This document shows, in pieces, positions 1 through 9,294 of a DNA stretch of 42,205 nucleotides. Both the position numbers and the translations under genes were made by a program. Each line of letters begins with the position of its first letter. The first letter of the stretch is position 1. The notes under the pieces were generated by a model that saw nothing but the letters and a program-made list of their open reading frames with translations, had not been told where the DNA came from and did no database searches. Source of the DNA: Pseudoalteromonas sp. H71 (lineage in GTDB: Bacteria; Pseudomonadota; Gammaproteobacteria; Enterobacterales; Alteromonadaceae); the NCBI RefSeq assembly GCF_001468485.1, contig NZ_LODI01000044.1:122790-164994 (forward strand). The letters are read 5' to 3'.

Positions 1-22
1 ATAATGTGAATAATATTGCTCC

Positions 23-46
23 TAAATGGCCACTATTGGCCATTTA
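23..46. repeat. Perfect 9-bp inverted repeat upstream of gdhB
   Basis: Arms at 23-31 and 38-46 (TAAATGGCC / GGCCATTTA) are perfect complements around a 6-nt loop. The following bases are A/T-rich but not a T run, so this may be a weak terminator of a gene left of the window or a protein-binding palindrome. The rest of 47-212 holds only the gdhB leader. No convincing -35/-10 pair is visible there. Confidence 0.45.
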
Positions 47-212
47 TATCTATAATTTGTGAATAGATGACCAAATAGCTGAAAAGCTTGAAATGTTTTC
101 ATCGAAAAAGCTGTTTATTAGCTGTAAAAGGGTTAGAATTTATCTGACTCCACACTAATAAATGGCTGTACAAATTCCTGCTCTTGAGCAGTAATAGATT
201 AAGGAACATACA

Positions 213-3200
213 ATGACACGAAATGAAGGCCAAGCCTCGGTTATCCTAGATAATGTCTGTAAGCTTATCCAGAAAAAAGTTCACGCTGATAATGTGTTAC
301 TCGTTGAAAAATTCGCCAAAGCCTTGTACAGCAATATGTCTAAAGAGGATTTGGCAAATCGAAACGACAGTGACTTATACGGCGCTGCACTCAGCCTTTG
401 GAATTCGCTAGAAAAAAACACTACCGACGACGCCGTTATTCGCGTTTTCAATCCAGAAGTGGCAAAGGATGGCTGGCAGTCATCACATACCATCGTAGAA
501 ATTATTGCTAAAGACATGCCGTTTTTGGTTGATTCTGTTCGGATGGCCATGACGCGCGAAAATATCGCCTCTCACTTACTACTACATAGCCCTCTTAAAA
601 TTCAACGCGACGAGAGCTCGAAGATTTCTGGTTTATCTAACTTAAAAGCAGAGCAAGAATCTACATCAACAAAAACAGTTTTTTTTATAGAAATTGACCG
701 TCAAACAGATTCATCTGCTATTGAGTCTTTTAAACAAGAACTCGAGTCTGTACTGGTTGATGTATCAGTTGCTGTAGAAGATTGGCAACCGATTCGCAAA
801 AAGTTAATTGAGGTTAGTAAAGAACTACCAAAACGCCGCCACGGTAAAAACAAGAGCGAAGTAGCAGAAACTGTTGAGTTTTTAGATTGGCTAGTTAGCG
901 ACAATTTTACCCTTATGGGTTACCGACAGTACGAGTTAAGTCCAGTACAAGGTGACTACCAGCTTAAAGGTAAAATGGATACAAGTTTGGGCTTGTTAAA
1001 AAATTCAACAGAAGAGCACACTCGATTATTGTCTGAGCTGCCAGAAGTAGCACGACAAGAAGCCCGCAGTAGTAATCTACTCATATTGACTAAAACAAAT
1101 TCTCAGTCTCGCGTACATCGTCCAGCTTACATTGATTACGTGGGAATTAAACGTTTTGATGATGAAGGAAATGTGATTGGCGAAGATCGCTTTATAGGCC
1201 TGTTTTCATCTAATTTTTATAATAATAGCGCAGCCGACGTCCCTGTTTTAAAAAGTAAAATTACTCGCATAATGGATATGTGTGATTTTGCTAAAGGGAC
1301 GCATGCCTATAAAGCTGTATTGAATATTCTCGAAACGTACCCTCGTGATGAATTAGTTCAAGCACGCGAGAATGAGTTACTTGAAGTTGCAACGGGTGTA
1401 TTACAAGTACAAGAGCGAGATATGTGTCGCTTATTTGTGCGTAAAGATGCCTATGGCCGATTCTTTTCTTGCATGGTTTATGTTCCGCGTGAGCGATATA
1501 ACACAGCTCTGCGCCGCGAAACTCAAGATATACTAGGCAATGCATTTAATTCCGACGAAAAAGTCGAATTTACAACTTATTTCTCTGAGTCAACACTAGC
1601 ACGTACTCATTACACTGTTCGTGTGACCGACAACAATATCGAATATAACGTGAAAGACATCGAAAACAATTTAATCGAAGCAGCCCGTACTTGGGAAGAC
1701 AAACTACAATCAGCGCTTTTAGAGTCTGCAGGCGAAGCGCGTGGTAATGACTTAAATCGCAAATACTGTAGTGCATTTGCGCGTTCTTACAAAGATGAAG
1801 TGTTACCGAGTGCGGCAGTAGTCGATATTGAAAAGCTAGAGCTATTGAGTGAAGAAAATAAACTTGAGATGCTTTTTTATCGCCCTCAAGAAGAGGCGAA
1901 TACCAATATTGTGCGCTTGAGCTTATTCCATAAAGACGAGCCAATTCATTTGTCAGATGTAATGCCAATGTTAGAAAACTTTGGTTTACGCGTTATTGGT
2001 GAAACACCGTATTCAGTTAAAACAAGTGATGGCCGAATTAATTGGATCATGGATTTCTCTATGCTGATTGATAGCAAAGGAATGGATGATTTTGATAAGG
2101 TGTCTGCACGTTTTCGCGCTGCTTTAACTAATGTATGGAATAACCGTTTAGAAAATGATGGTTTTAACCGTTTAGTACTAATGGGCGGTTTAACGGGTCG
2201 TGAAGCATCTATATTGCGTGCTTACGCTAAATATATGCGCCAAATTGGTGTAACTTTCTCTCAAACATATATTGAAAGTACGTTTGCAAACTACCCTCAT
2301 ATTGCGTCGCAAATTGTTAACTTATTTGCGAAACGATTTTCTGTTAAAAACCCTGCAAGTGCTAAAACGCTGGACAAGTTAATAGCGCAAATCTATCTTG
2401 AGCTGGAAAATGTAGCTAACCTTGATGATGACCGTATCATACGTTTGTACGTTGATATGATTGTGGCTACGCTTCGTACTAATTACTATCAAAAAGACGC
2501 TCAAAACCAATTTAAATCTTATGTGTCATTTAAAATTCAACCACGTTTAATACCTGACGTACCGTTACCGTTACCTGCTTTTGAAATATTTGTATATTCG
2601 CCTCGTGTTGAAGGTGTTCACTTACGCTTTGGTAAGGTTGCTCGTGGTGGCTTACGTTGGTCAGATCGTCGTGAAGACTTCCGAACTGAAGTATTAGGCT
2701 TAGTTAAAGCACAACAAGTTAAAAATACCGTAATTGTACCCGTTGGCTCTAAAGGCGGATTTGTTTGTAAACAGCTTCCATCAGAGCGTGAGGCTTTCAT
2801 TAAAGAAGGCCAAGAGTGTTATAAAATCTTTATCAGAGGTTTATTAGACATCACTGATAATATTGCTCGTGGTGAAGTAGTCCCTGCAACCGACGTTGTT
2901 CGTCATGATGAAGATGATGCTTACTTGGTAGTTGCAGCCGATAAAGGAACGGCAACGTTTTCTGACATTGCTAACGGTATTGCGAATGAATACAACTTTT
3001 GGCTTGGTGATGCCTTTGCATCAGGTGGGTCAGTAGGTTACGACCATAAAAAAATGGGTATAACAGCAAAAGGTGCGTGGGAGTCTGTTAAACGTCATTT
3101 CCGTGAGATGGACATTGACTGTCAAACAACTGATTTTACAGTGGTTGCTATTGGCGATATGGCTGGAGATGTATTTGGTAATGGTATGTTGCTGTCTAAG

Positions 3201-5054
3201 CACATTCGCTTACAAGTTGCATTTAACCATATGCATATATTTGTTGATCCTAATCCAGACGCCGCTAAGTCGTATGTAGAGCGTGAACGCTTATTTAATA
3301 TGCCTCGCTCTTCGTGGGAAGACTACAATAAAGATCTTATTTCTGCTGGCGGTGGTATTTTCTCTCGTGCAGCGAAATCGATTACCCTTAGCCCAGAAAT
3401 GAAAAAAATGTTGGGTACTAAAAAAGCAAGCATGACGCCTAACGAGTTAATGAAAGCATCATTAATGATGGAGTTTGATTTACTCTGGAATGGCGGTATT
3501 GGTACATATATCAAGCACACAAAAGAGACAGATGCTGACGTAGGCGACCGTGCTAACGACGCGCTGCGTATAAACGGTAAAGAACTGGGTGCTAAAGTCC
3601 TTGGTGAGGGTGGTAACTTAGGTGCTACGCAACTTGGACGCATAGAGTTTGCTGAACAAGGTGGACGCGTTAATACAGACTTTATTGATAACGTTGGCGG
3701 TGTTGCTTGTTCAGATAATGAAGTAAATATTAAAATTCTTTTAAATGGTTTAGTTGCTGAAGGTGATTTAACACTTAAGCAGCGTGATGAGCTTTTATAC
3801 TCTATGACTGATGAAGTATCAGAATTGGTATTAAAAGACTGCTATCGTCAAACGCACACGCTTTCGATTACTCAATCTCGTGGTACATCGACGCTTAAAG
3901 AGAAAATCCGCTTTATTCATGCCCTTGAGAAAGATGGCAAATTAGACCGTGCTATAGAGTTTATTCCAAGCGATGAAGAACTAGCAGAGCGAGCTGCATC
4001 AGGTAAAGACCTAACGCGCCCTGAGCTTTCAGTGTTAGTTTCTTACGCTAAAATGGTGTTAAAAGATTCGCTTGTTACAGATGATATTACTGAGAATCCA
4101 TATTATCGTCAGTTACTGGTTAAATCATTCCCACGTCCATTACGTGAGAAATTTAATGATGCAATGAACAATCACCCACTTCGTAAAGAGATTATAGCAA
4201 CCAAGCTTGCTAATAATATTGTTAATGACATGGGCTTAAATTTTATGGTTCGTATGCACGAAGAAACAGGTGCAAGCGAAGCAGAAATTGCAATGTGTTA
4301 CTCAATTGCCAGTGAAATTTTTGAAATGCGTGATACCTGGTCATCAATTAGCGCATTAGATAATAAAATACCTGCGGCAGTACAAACAGAAATGCTTTAC
4401 CAACTCCGTAGAACTGTTCGCAGAGCAACACGCTGGTTCTTGCGTCATCGCAATAAATCGCAAACAATTGAGCAAGGGATTGAGTACTTCTCACCAACAT
4501 TTAGTGATTTGAGTGATAACTTGACCACATACATTGTTGAAAAGGAAAGTGCTCGTATAGATCAAGCTGCGGCTAAGTTAACTGACAGTGGCGTACCAGT
4601 AGATATTGCTAAGCGTATAGTGTCGTTATCTAGCTTGTTCTCGGTGATGGACTTAGCAGAAATTGCTAATAATTCACGTAGAGGCATTGCTATGGTGTCG
4701 AATACTTACTTCAAGCTTGGTGCAAGAATGGGCTTACATTGGTTCTTAGATCAAATAACCAACCAACCAGTAGCTAACCATTGGCAGGCGTTGGCACGTT
4801 CATCTTATCGAGAAGAGCTCGATTGGCAACAACGTACACTCGCACAGGTTGTATTAAACAGCTTTGAAGCAGATGAGAAAGACGTTGATTATCAAATTGA
4901 TGAGTGGATGGATAAGCAAGAGTTACTACTTACTCGTTGGAAGCAAATGCTGGCTGAATTTAAAACATCACAAAGTCATGACTTTGCTAAGTTTTCTGTG
5001 GCATTGCGTGAATTAATGTTATTAAGTCACAATTGCGATACACCAGCCAAATAA
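213..5054 (+). CDS. gdhB: NAD-specific glutamate dehydrogenase, large (about 180 kDa) type
   Basis: This 1613-residue cytosolic enzyme oxidatively deaminates glutamate to 2-oxoglutarate and ammonia using NAD+, feeding the citric acid cycle. The length fits the bacterial large-GDH family (Bac_GDH), which has a long N-terminal ACT-like regulatory region, a catalytic core and a C-terminal helical region. The core is visible at about residues 811-850 (RGGLRWSDRREDFRTE, then a lysine-containing VGSKGGF segment). A glycine-rich segment GDMAGDVFGN follows at 981-990. The ATG at 213 is preceded by AAGGAA at 201-206. It stands alone: a terminator follows and pyrD has its own leader. Family members are often under allosteric control by amino acids, but nothing here shows the effector. 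Confidence 0.96.
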   Translation: MTRNEGQASVILDNVCKLIQKKVHADNVLLVEKFAKALYSNMSKEDLANRNDSDLYGAALSLWNSLEKNTTDDAVIRVFNPEVAKDGWQSSHTIVEIIAKDMPFLVDSVRMAMTRENIASHLLLHSPLKIQRDESSKISGLSNLKAEQESTSTKTVFFIEIDRQTDSSAIESFKQELESVLVDVSVAVEDWQPIRKKLIEVSKELPKRRHGKNKSEVAETVEFLDWLVSDNFTLMGYRQYELSPVQGDYQLKGKMDTSLGLLKNSTEEHTRLLSELPEVARQEARSSNLLILTKTNSQSRVHRPAYIDYVGIKRFDDEGNVIGEDRFIGLFSSNFYNNSAADVPVLKSKITRIMDMCDFAKGTHAYKAVLNILETYPRDELVQARENELLEVATGVLQVQERDMCRLFVRKDAYGRFFSCMVYVPRERYNTALRRETQDILGNAFNSDEKVEFTTYFSESTLARTHYTVRVTDNNIEYNVKDIENNLIEAARTWEDKLQSALLESAGEARGNDLNRKYCSAFARSYKDEVLPSAAVVDIEKLELLSEENKLEMLFYRPQEEANTNIVRLSLFHKDEPIHLSDVMPMLENFGLRVIGETPYSVKTSDGRINWIMDFSMLIDSKGMDDFDKVSARFRAALTNVWNNRLENDGFNRLVLMGGLTGREASILRAYAKYMRQIGVTFSQTYIESTFANYPHIASQIVNLFAKRFSVKNPASAKTLDKLIAQIYLELENVANLDDDRIIRLYVDMIVATLRTNYYQKDAQNQFKSYVSFKIQPRLIPDVPLPLPAFEIFVYSPRVEGVHLRFGKVARGGLRWSDRREDFRTEVLGLVKAQQVKNTVIVPVGSKGGFVCKQLPSEREAFIKEGQECYKIFIRGLLDITDNIARGEVVPATDVVRHDEDDAYLVVAADKGTATFSDIANGIANEYNFWLGDAFASGGSVGYDHKKMGITAKGAWESVKRHFREMDIDCQTTDFTVVAIGDMAGDVFGNGMLLSKHIRLQVAFNHMHIFVDPNPDAAKSYVERERLFNMPRSSWEDYNKDLISAGGGIFSRAAKSITLSPEMKKMLGTKKASMTPNELMKASLMMEFDLLWNGGIGTYIKHTKETDADVGDRANDALRINGKELGAKVLGEGGNLGATQLGRIEFAEQGGRVNTDFIDNVGGVACSDNEVNIKILLNGLVAEGDLTLKQRDELLYSMTDEVSELVLKDCYRQTHTLSITQSRGTSTLKEKIRFIHALEKDGKLDRAIEFIPSDEELAERAASGKDLTRPELSVLVSYAKMVLKDSLVTDDITENPYYRQLLVKSFPRPLREKFNDAMNNHPLRKEIIATKLANNIVNDMGLNFMVRMHEETGASEAEIAMCYSIASEIFEMRDTWSSISALDNKIPAAVQTEMLYQLRRTVRRATRWFLRHRNKSQTIEQGIEYFSPTFSDLSDNLTTYIVEKESARIDQAAAKLTDSGVPVDIAKRIVSLSSLFSVMDLAEIANNSRRGIAMVSNTYFKLGARMGLHWFLDQITNQPVANHWQALARSSYREELDWQQRTLAQVVLNSFEADEKDVDYQIDEWMDKQELLLTRWKQMLAEFKTSQSHDFAKFSVALRELMLLSHNCDTPAK

Positions 5055-5116
5055 AGCAGTAAGTTAACTTATTATTTATTAACTAAGTAATAAGCTAATT
5101 ATTAAAAATGTTATAT

Positions 5117-5147
5117 AATACCTCAGCCTTGTCTGAGGTATTTTTTT
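5117..5147 (+). terminator. Intrinsic terminator of gdhB
   Basis: An 8-bp stem TACCTCAG (5119-5126) / CTGAGGTA (5133-5140) with a 6-nt loop runs into seven T residues at 5141-5147. A TATAAT at 5114-5119 overlaps the left arm. It could be a pyrD -10 element, but its -35 is poor. Confidence 0.88.
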
Positions 5148-5174
5148 GTCTGTTATTTAAAGAGGAATATATTC

Positions 5175-6185
5175 ATGTTTTACGATTTAGCTCGCCGTTT
5201 TATGTTTACCCGTGATGCGGAGTGGGCACATGAATTTGCTCTTAACAACCTAAGTCGTTTCGCTAACACACCATTGAGCGCTGCATGGTCGCAATCTGTA
5301 GCAGACAAGCCGGTTAACTTTTTAGGTCTTGAATTCAAGAATCCGGTTGGATTAGCAGCAGGTTTAGATAAAAACGCAGACTGTATAGATGCATTTAGCC
5401 AAATGGGTTTTGGTTTTATTGAAGTGGGCACTGTTACACCTCGTCCGCAAGCAGGTAATGACAAGCCTCGTATATTTCGATTACCAGAATCAAACGCTAT
5501 TATTAATCGTATGGGCTTTAATAATAAAGGCGTTGACAACCTTGTTGCTAACGTAAAAGCAGCAAAATACAACGGTATTTTAGGTATTAATATTGGTAAA
5601 AATAAAGATACGCCTAATGAGCAAGGTAAAGACGATTATATACACTGTATGAGAAAAGTTTTTGAGCATGCTTCTTATATTACCGTAAATATTTCTTCAC
5701 CAAATACACCGGGCCTAAGAGATTTACAATACGGTGCAGCACTGGATGATTTATTGCAAAGCCTGAAAAATGAGCAACTAGATTTAATTTCAAAACATAA
5801 TAAGCAGGTTCCAATGCTTGTTAAAATTGCGCCAGATCTTGATCCTATTCAAATAGAGCAGGTGAGTGAATCACTACTAAATAATAAAATAGACGGGGTA
5901 ATTGCAACTAATACAACACTGGAACGGGGTGATGTTATTGGCCAACAGTATGCAGACGAGGCCGGTGGTTTATCTGGACACCCTGTAAGAATGCGTTCTA
6001 CAGAAGTAGTGAGTGAATTAAAGCGATTAACAAAAGGCGAATTACCTATCATTGGCGTAGGGGGAATTGACGATGCTAAATCAGCTAAAGAGAAACTCAA
6101 CGCGGGCGCTAGTTTAGTTCAGGTTTATACCGGTTTTATTTATAAAGGCCCTGAATTGGTAAAATCGATCGTTAATGGCTTATAA
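5175..6185 (+). CDS. pyrD: Dihydroorotate dehydrogenase (quinone), class 2
   Basis: PyrD oxidises dihydroorotate to orotate, the fourth step of pyrimidine synthesis, and passes electrons through FMN to membrane quinones. At 336 residues it equals the E. coli enzyme in length. The N-terminal amphipathic region [11 protein letters not shown] is the expected membrane and quinone contact. The catalytic-base serine falls at Ser175 in [14 protein letters not shown], as in E. coli. FMN-phosphate glycines appear late in the protein (IIGVGGI, then [13 protein letters not shown]). The start has AGAGGAA about 8 nt upstream. It is followed by zapC after 122 bp, the same neighbour as in E. coli and related bacteria. 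Confidence 0.97.
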   Translation: MFYDLARRFMFTRDAEWAHEFALNNLSRFANTPLSAAWSQSVADKPVNFLGLEFKNPVGLAAGLDKNADCIDAFSQMGFGFIEVGTVTPRPQAGNDKPRIFRLPESNAIINRMGFNNKGVDNLVANVKAAKYNGILGINIGKNKDTPNEQGKDDYIHCMRKVFEHASYITVNISSPNTPGLRDLQYGAALDDLLQSLKNEQLDLISKHNKQVPMLVKIAPDLDPIQIEQVSESLLNNKIDGVIATNTTLERGDVIGQQYADEAGGLSGHPVRMRSTEVVSELKRLTKGELPIIGVGGIDDAKSAKEKLNAGASLVQVYTGFIYKGPELVKSIVNGL

Positions 6186-6307
6186 GGATCAGTTATCTAA
6201 GCTTTTGATCGTTAGATAAATGTTCTAAGCAATTATATATAAAATGGTCAAAAGCGGTTATACTTCGAACTGATAACATTTCTAATAAAGCCCACAAGGA
6301 GGAGCAT

Positions 6308-6838
6308 ATGTTACAAGCGTCAAAGCAATGGCAGTGGATTGCTTGTCCTAATAAAAATCGTTTATTACTTGATTTGAACGACGAAATGCAACTTTGCACA
6401 CCTTACAAAATAAGGCAGTTAACAGATTTAGTTATCAAAAACCCAAATTTTAGTTTAGAAGATGCCGCTTTTTACGAACAAGTTTATAATTACTTAGATG
6501 GGTTTGAAATCTGGTCTAGTGTGCAAGTTTGTCAGATAGCGCTCAATGCCACCGCTGTAAAATTTCATTTAAAACCAGTGTTAGCTAAAAGCTGGTTTTT
6601 TAACGAATATACAGGCACTCAACCCAGTGTTGAAGCTGTCGTTAAATTAGTTTCTAAGGCGCAGTCTGGGGACTTTCTAATCGTCGATCATTGCAGCGAT
6701 GCGTCAGTTTGCTTAAACTTAAGCGAGAACTTTCAGCTAGACGAAAATTTATCTCTTGCTCAGTTTGAAGTTATAAAAATTTTAAACAACCGCGTTCATC
6801 CCATCTTAACCCAGCAGTTTAAATTTAAAACCGCCTAA
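6308..6838 (+). CDS. zapC: Cell division protein ZapC
   Basis: ZapC is a cytoplasmic FtsZ-binding protein that promotes lateral bundling of FtsZ filaments at the division ring. The 176-residue product is close to the roughly 180 residues of E. coli ZapC. It shows the family-like N-terminus (QWQWIACPNKNRLLLDL) and sits in the conserved slot between pyrD and rlmL. The ATG at 6308 has a near-perfect ribosome binding site, AAGGAGG at 6296-6302. No membrane segments are seen. The 122-bp gap before it contains a small inverted repeat (TATCTAA / TTAGATA, about 6194-6217) but no clear terminator. Confidence 0.9.
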   Translation: MLQASKQWQWIACPNKNRLLLDLNDEMQLCTPYKIRQLTDLVIKNPNFSLEDAAFYEQVYNYLDGFEIWSSVQVCQIALNATAVKFHLKPVLAKSWFFNEYTGTQPSVEAVVKLVSKAQSGDFLIVDHCSDASVCLNLSENFQLDENLSLAQFEVIKILNNRVHPILTQQFKFKTA

Positions 6839-6889
6839 TCAAATTTACGTTATTAAGCATGCGTTATGGCGTGTTTGTCCCTCAACCTA

Positions 6890-6898
6890 TGGTATAAT
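6890..6898 (+). promoter_or_regulatory. Extended -10 promoter for rlmL
   Basis: TGG followed by a consensus TATAAT (6893-6898) forms an extended -10 (TGnTATAAT) about 32 bp upstream of the rlmL TTG start. The -35 region is weak, which extended -10 promoters tolerate. It would make rlmL the first gene of a sub-operon with a leader of only about 25 nt. Confidence 0.6.
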
Positions 6899-6929
6899 CC
6901 TGCGCAATTAGCTATTAAGGGTTACTACT

Positions 6930-9047
6930 TTGCAATTTATCGCACTTACTTCTATCGGAATCGAAAATTTATTGGTTGATGAGTTAACAGAACTTGGCGC
7001 TGCTGTGTCTAAGCAAACTGTTGGTTCTGTTCGTTTTGAGGCTGACTCATTACTGGCGCAAAAGGTTTGTTTATCAAGCCGTTTTGCTACTCGTGTGCTT
7101 ATGCTTATCGAAGAAAAAGAAGGCGTTGATGACAAAGATAGCTTGTATAAATTTGCTCGTTTTCAACCTTGGCAAGAATGGTTTGGCCCAACCCAAACAT
7201 TCGCTGTAGATTTTAACGGTACTAATGATTCATTAAAAAATACACAGTTTTCAGGTTTAGTCATTAAAGACGCAATTGTTGACTATTTTAATGACTTGTA
7301 CGAGCAGCGTCCTAATGTTGATAAACAGGATGCAAATGTTCGTGTTGTTGCGCGTTTAAATCGTCACGGTGTTTCTTTATATATTGACTACTCAGGGCCA
7401 AGACTATCTGAACGTGGATATCGTCAAGGACAAGGTAAAGCGCCAATAAAAGAACATTTAGCGGCGGCAATTATTAAGCGCAGTGGATGGCTTGATAATG
7501 TAAAGCAACCTTTGTTTGACCCATGTTGTGGTGCGGGTACTATTTTAATAGAAGCTGCTGGTATGGCGCGTAATGAGGCGCCAGGGCTATTTCGTGAAGG
7601 GTTTGCTTTTGAGCGTTTACCTAGTTTTAGAGTGGCAAAATTCAACGCGTTAAAAGAAGAATTGTTCGAAAATATTACAGATCCAAAATTATGGTTAATA
7701 GGCCACGATTACGATGCTCAGGTACTAGGTAAAGCCATTGATAACGCAAAACGCGTAGAGCTTGATGACATAATTAAATTTAAACAAAGCGATGCGACAA
7801 AGTTAACCGCAGTGGCTAAATTACCTGGTGTAGTTATTTCAAATTTACCCTATGGCGAACGTATTGGCTCTATGGCTGAGTTAGTTAATTTACACCGCAA
7901 CTTAGGTGTTGGCTTTAAAAAGCATTTTAATCATTGGAAACTGGCGTTATTGGGCATGGATGAAAGTTTATTTAAACTTTTAAAGCTGGTTAAATTAAAA
8001 CGTTATAAATTTAAAAATGGTCCTTTAGATGTTGAGCTTAATTTATATCAACTAGATGATAAGCAAGTCAGTTTGACTACGGATGATAAAAAAGCCCTTA
8101 ATTATGAAGGTTCAATGTCATTTGCTAATCGTCTGAAAAAAAATAAACAAGGCCTCAAAAATTGGTTAAAGCAAAATAAAGTAGATGCTTATCGTGTTTA
8201 TGATGCTGATATTCCGGAATATAATGTAGCAGTTGACGTTTACAACGACAGTGCTGTAATTTTTGAGTATGCTGCACCGAAAGAAATAGATGAAAAAGTA
8301 TCCGATAAACGCCTTCAAGACGTAATTAGCTTAACAGCGCAACAATTAAATATTGCACCTGAAAACATAGCTGTAAAAGTCCGTAAAAAGCAAAAAGGTG
8401 AAGAGCAGTACACACCTATGGCTAAGCAAAATAGAACCATGGTTGTTGAAGAGTTTGGTGCAAAGTTTAAAGTTAATTTATTTGACTACTTAGATACCGG
8501 GTTGTTTTTAGATCATCGTTTAGTGCGCCGTTACATCCAAGAAAATGCGAAAGAAAAACGTTTTTTAAATTTATTTGCCTACACGGGTAGTGCATCAGTC
8601 CATGCAGCCCTTGGTGGTGCAAAGGCTATTACCACAGTCGATTTATCCAAAACCTATTTAAAATGGGGGCAAGATAACTTTGATTTAAATAATATCAGCA
8701 ATACGCGTTACCGTTTTGAACAAGCAGACTGTCTTAAGTGGTTAGAACATGCGACTGCGCAATATGATTTAATCTTCCTTGACCCGCCTACATTCTCAAA
8801 CTCAAAGCGAATGAAAGATGCGTTTGATGTGCAAAGCGATCACATCAAATTACTCACTTGGGTTAAAAAAATTCTTAGCCCGTCTGGCACATTGATTTTT
8901 TCTAACAATAAACGCGGTTTCGTTATGGATGAAGTTGGCTTGATTGGCTTGGGTTTAAAAGCCGTTAATATTTCTGACAAAACACTGTCACCAGACTTTA
9001 AGCGTAATAAAAAAATTCATAACAGCTGGTTAATTACCCATGGCTAA
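6930..9047 (+). CDS. rlmL: Bifunctional 23S rRNA methyltransferase RlmKL
   Basis: This 705-residue fusion carries two SAM-dependent methyltransferases. The N-terminal half (RlmL) makes m2G2445 and the C-terminal half (RlmK) makes m7G2069 in E. coli 23S rRNA numbering. Visible parts are a THUMP-type RNA-binding region in the first ~160 residues, a SAM-binding loop DPCCGAGTILIEAA at about 197, and the catalytic NLPYGER at 305. The second Rossmann domain has FLNLFAYTGSASVHAA near 545 and LDPPTFSNSKRM near 617. The start is a TTG at 6930: the protein aligns from MQFIALTSIGIENLL and no ATG lies in frame just upstream. Its last 8 bp overlap the next gene. Confidence 0.96.
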   Translation: MQFIALTSIGIENLLVDELTELGAAVSKQTVGSVRFEADSLLAQKVCLSSRFATRVLMLIEEKEGVDDKDSLYKFARFQPWQEWFGPTQTFAVDFNGTNDSLKNTQFSGLVIKDAIVDYFNDLYEQRPNVDKQDANVRVVARLNRHGVSLYIDYSGPRLSERGYRQGQGKAPIKEHLAAAIIKRSGWLDNVKQPLFDPCCGAGTILIEAAGMARNEAPGLFREGFAFERLPSFRVAKFNALKEELFENITDPKLWLIGHDYDAQVLGKAIDNAKRVELDDIIKFKQSDATKLTAVAKLPGVVISNLPYGERIGSMAELVNLHRNLGVGFKKHFNHWKLALLGMDESLFKLLKLVKLKRYKFKNGPLDVELNLYQLDDKQVSLTTDDKKALNYEGSMSFANRLKKNKQGLKNWLKQNKVDAYRVYDADIPEYNVAVDVYNDSAVIFEYAAPKEIDEKVSDKRLQDVISLTAQQLNIAPENIAVKVRKKQKGEEQYTPMAKQNRTMVVEEFGAKFKVNLFDYLDTGLFLDHRLVRRYIQENAKEKRFLNLFAYTGSASVHAALGGAKAITTVDLSKTYLKWGQDNFDLNNISNTRYRFEQADCLKWLEHATAQYDLIFLDPPTFSNSKRMKDAFDVQSDHIKLLTWVKKILSPSGTLIFSNNKRGFVMDEVGLIGLGLKAVNISDKTLSPDFKRNKKIHNSWLITHG

Positions 9048-9279
9048 ATGGACGTTGTACCATACGGAAGGTTGTCATTTATGTGAACAAGCTCATTCGT
9101 TAATAACACCGTTATTAACGAGTGAAGAAAGTTTACTTTTAACAGACATAATGACTGACAAACAACTTATCGCGCAGTACCAGGTAAGTATTCCTGTTTT
9201 AAAAAATGAACATGGCCAACAACTTTTTTGGCCTTTTACTGCAGAACAAGTGCAAATATTTTTAGCACTGGCAGATTAA
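9040..9279 (+). CDS. Glutaredoxin-like (DUF836-type) small thiol protein
   Basis: This 79-residue soluble protein has a thioredoxin-like start, WTLYHTEGCHLCEQAHSLI, with a CxxC motif at Cys12/Cys15. A cis-proline segment typical of glutaredoxin folds follows (VSIPVLKNEHGQ). The family is likely a thiol-disulfide or glutathione-linked redox protein, and its partner is unknown. The gene starts inside the rlmL stop region (8-bp overlap, ATG at 9040), so translation is probably coupled. It lies 15 bp before uup. The assignment to the fold is firm, the exact reaction is not. Confidence 0.85.
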   Translation: MAKWTLYHTEGCHLCEQAHSLITPLLTSEESLLLTDIMTDKQLIAQYQVSIPVLKNEHGQQLFWPFTAEQVQIFLALAD

Positions 9280-9294
9280 GAGCATAGTAGAATT

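Noticed and set aside
1570..1968. 132-codon open frame on the minus strand inside gdhB
   Set aside because: It is fully antisense to a strongly conserved gene, has no recognisable protein features and no promoter or ribosome binding site.
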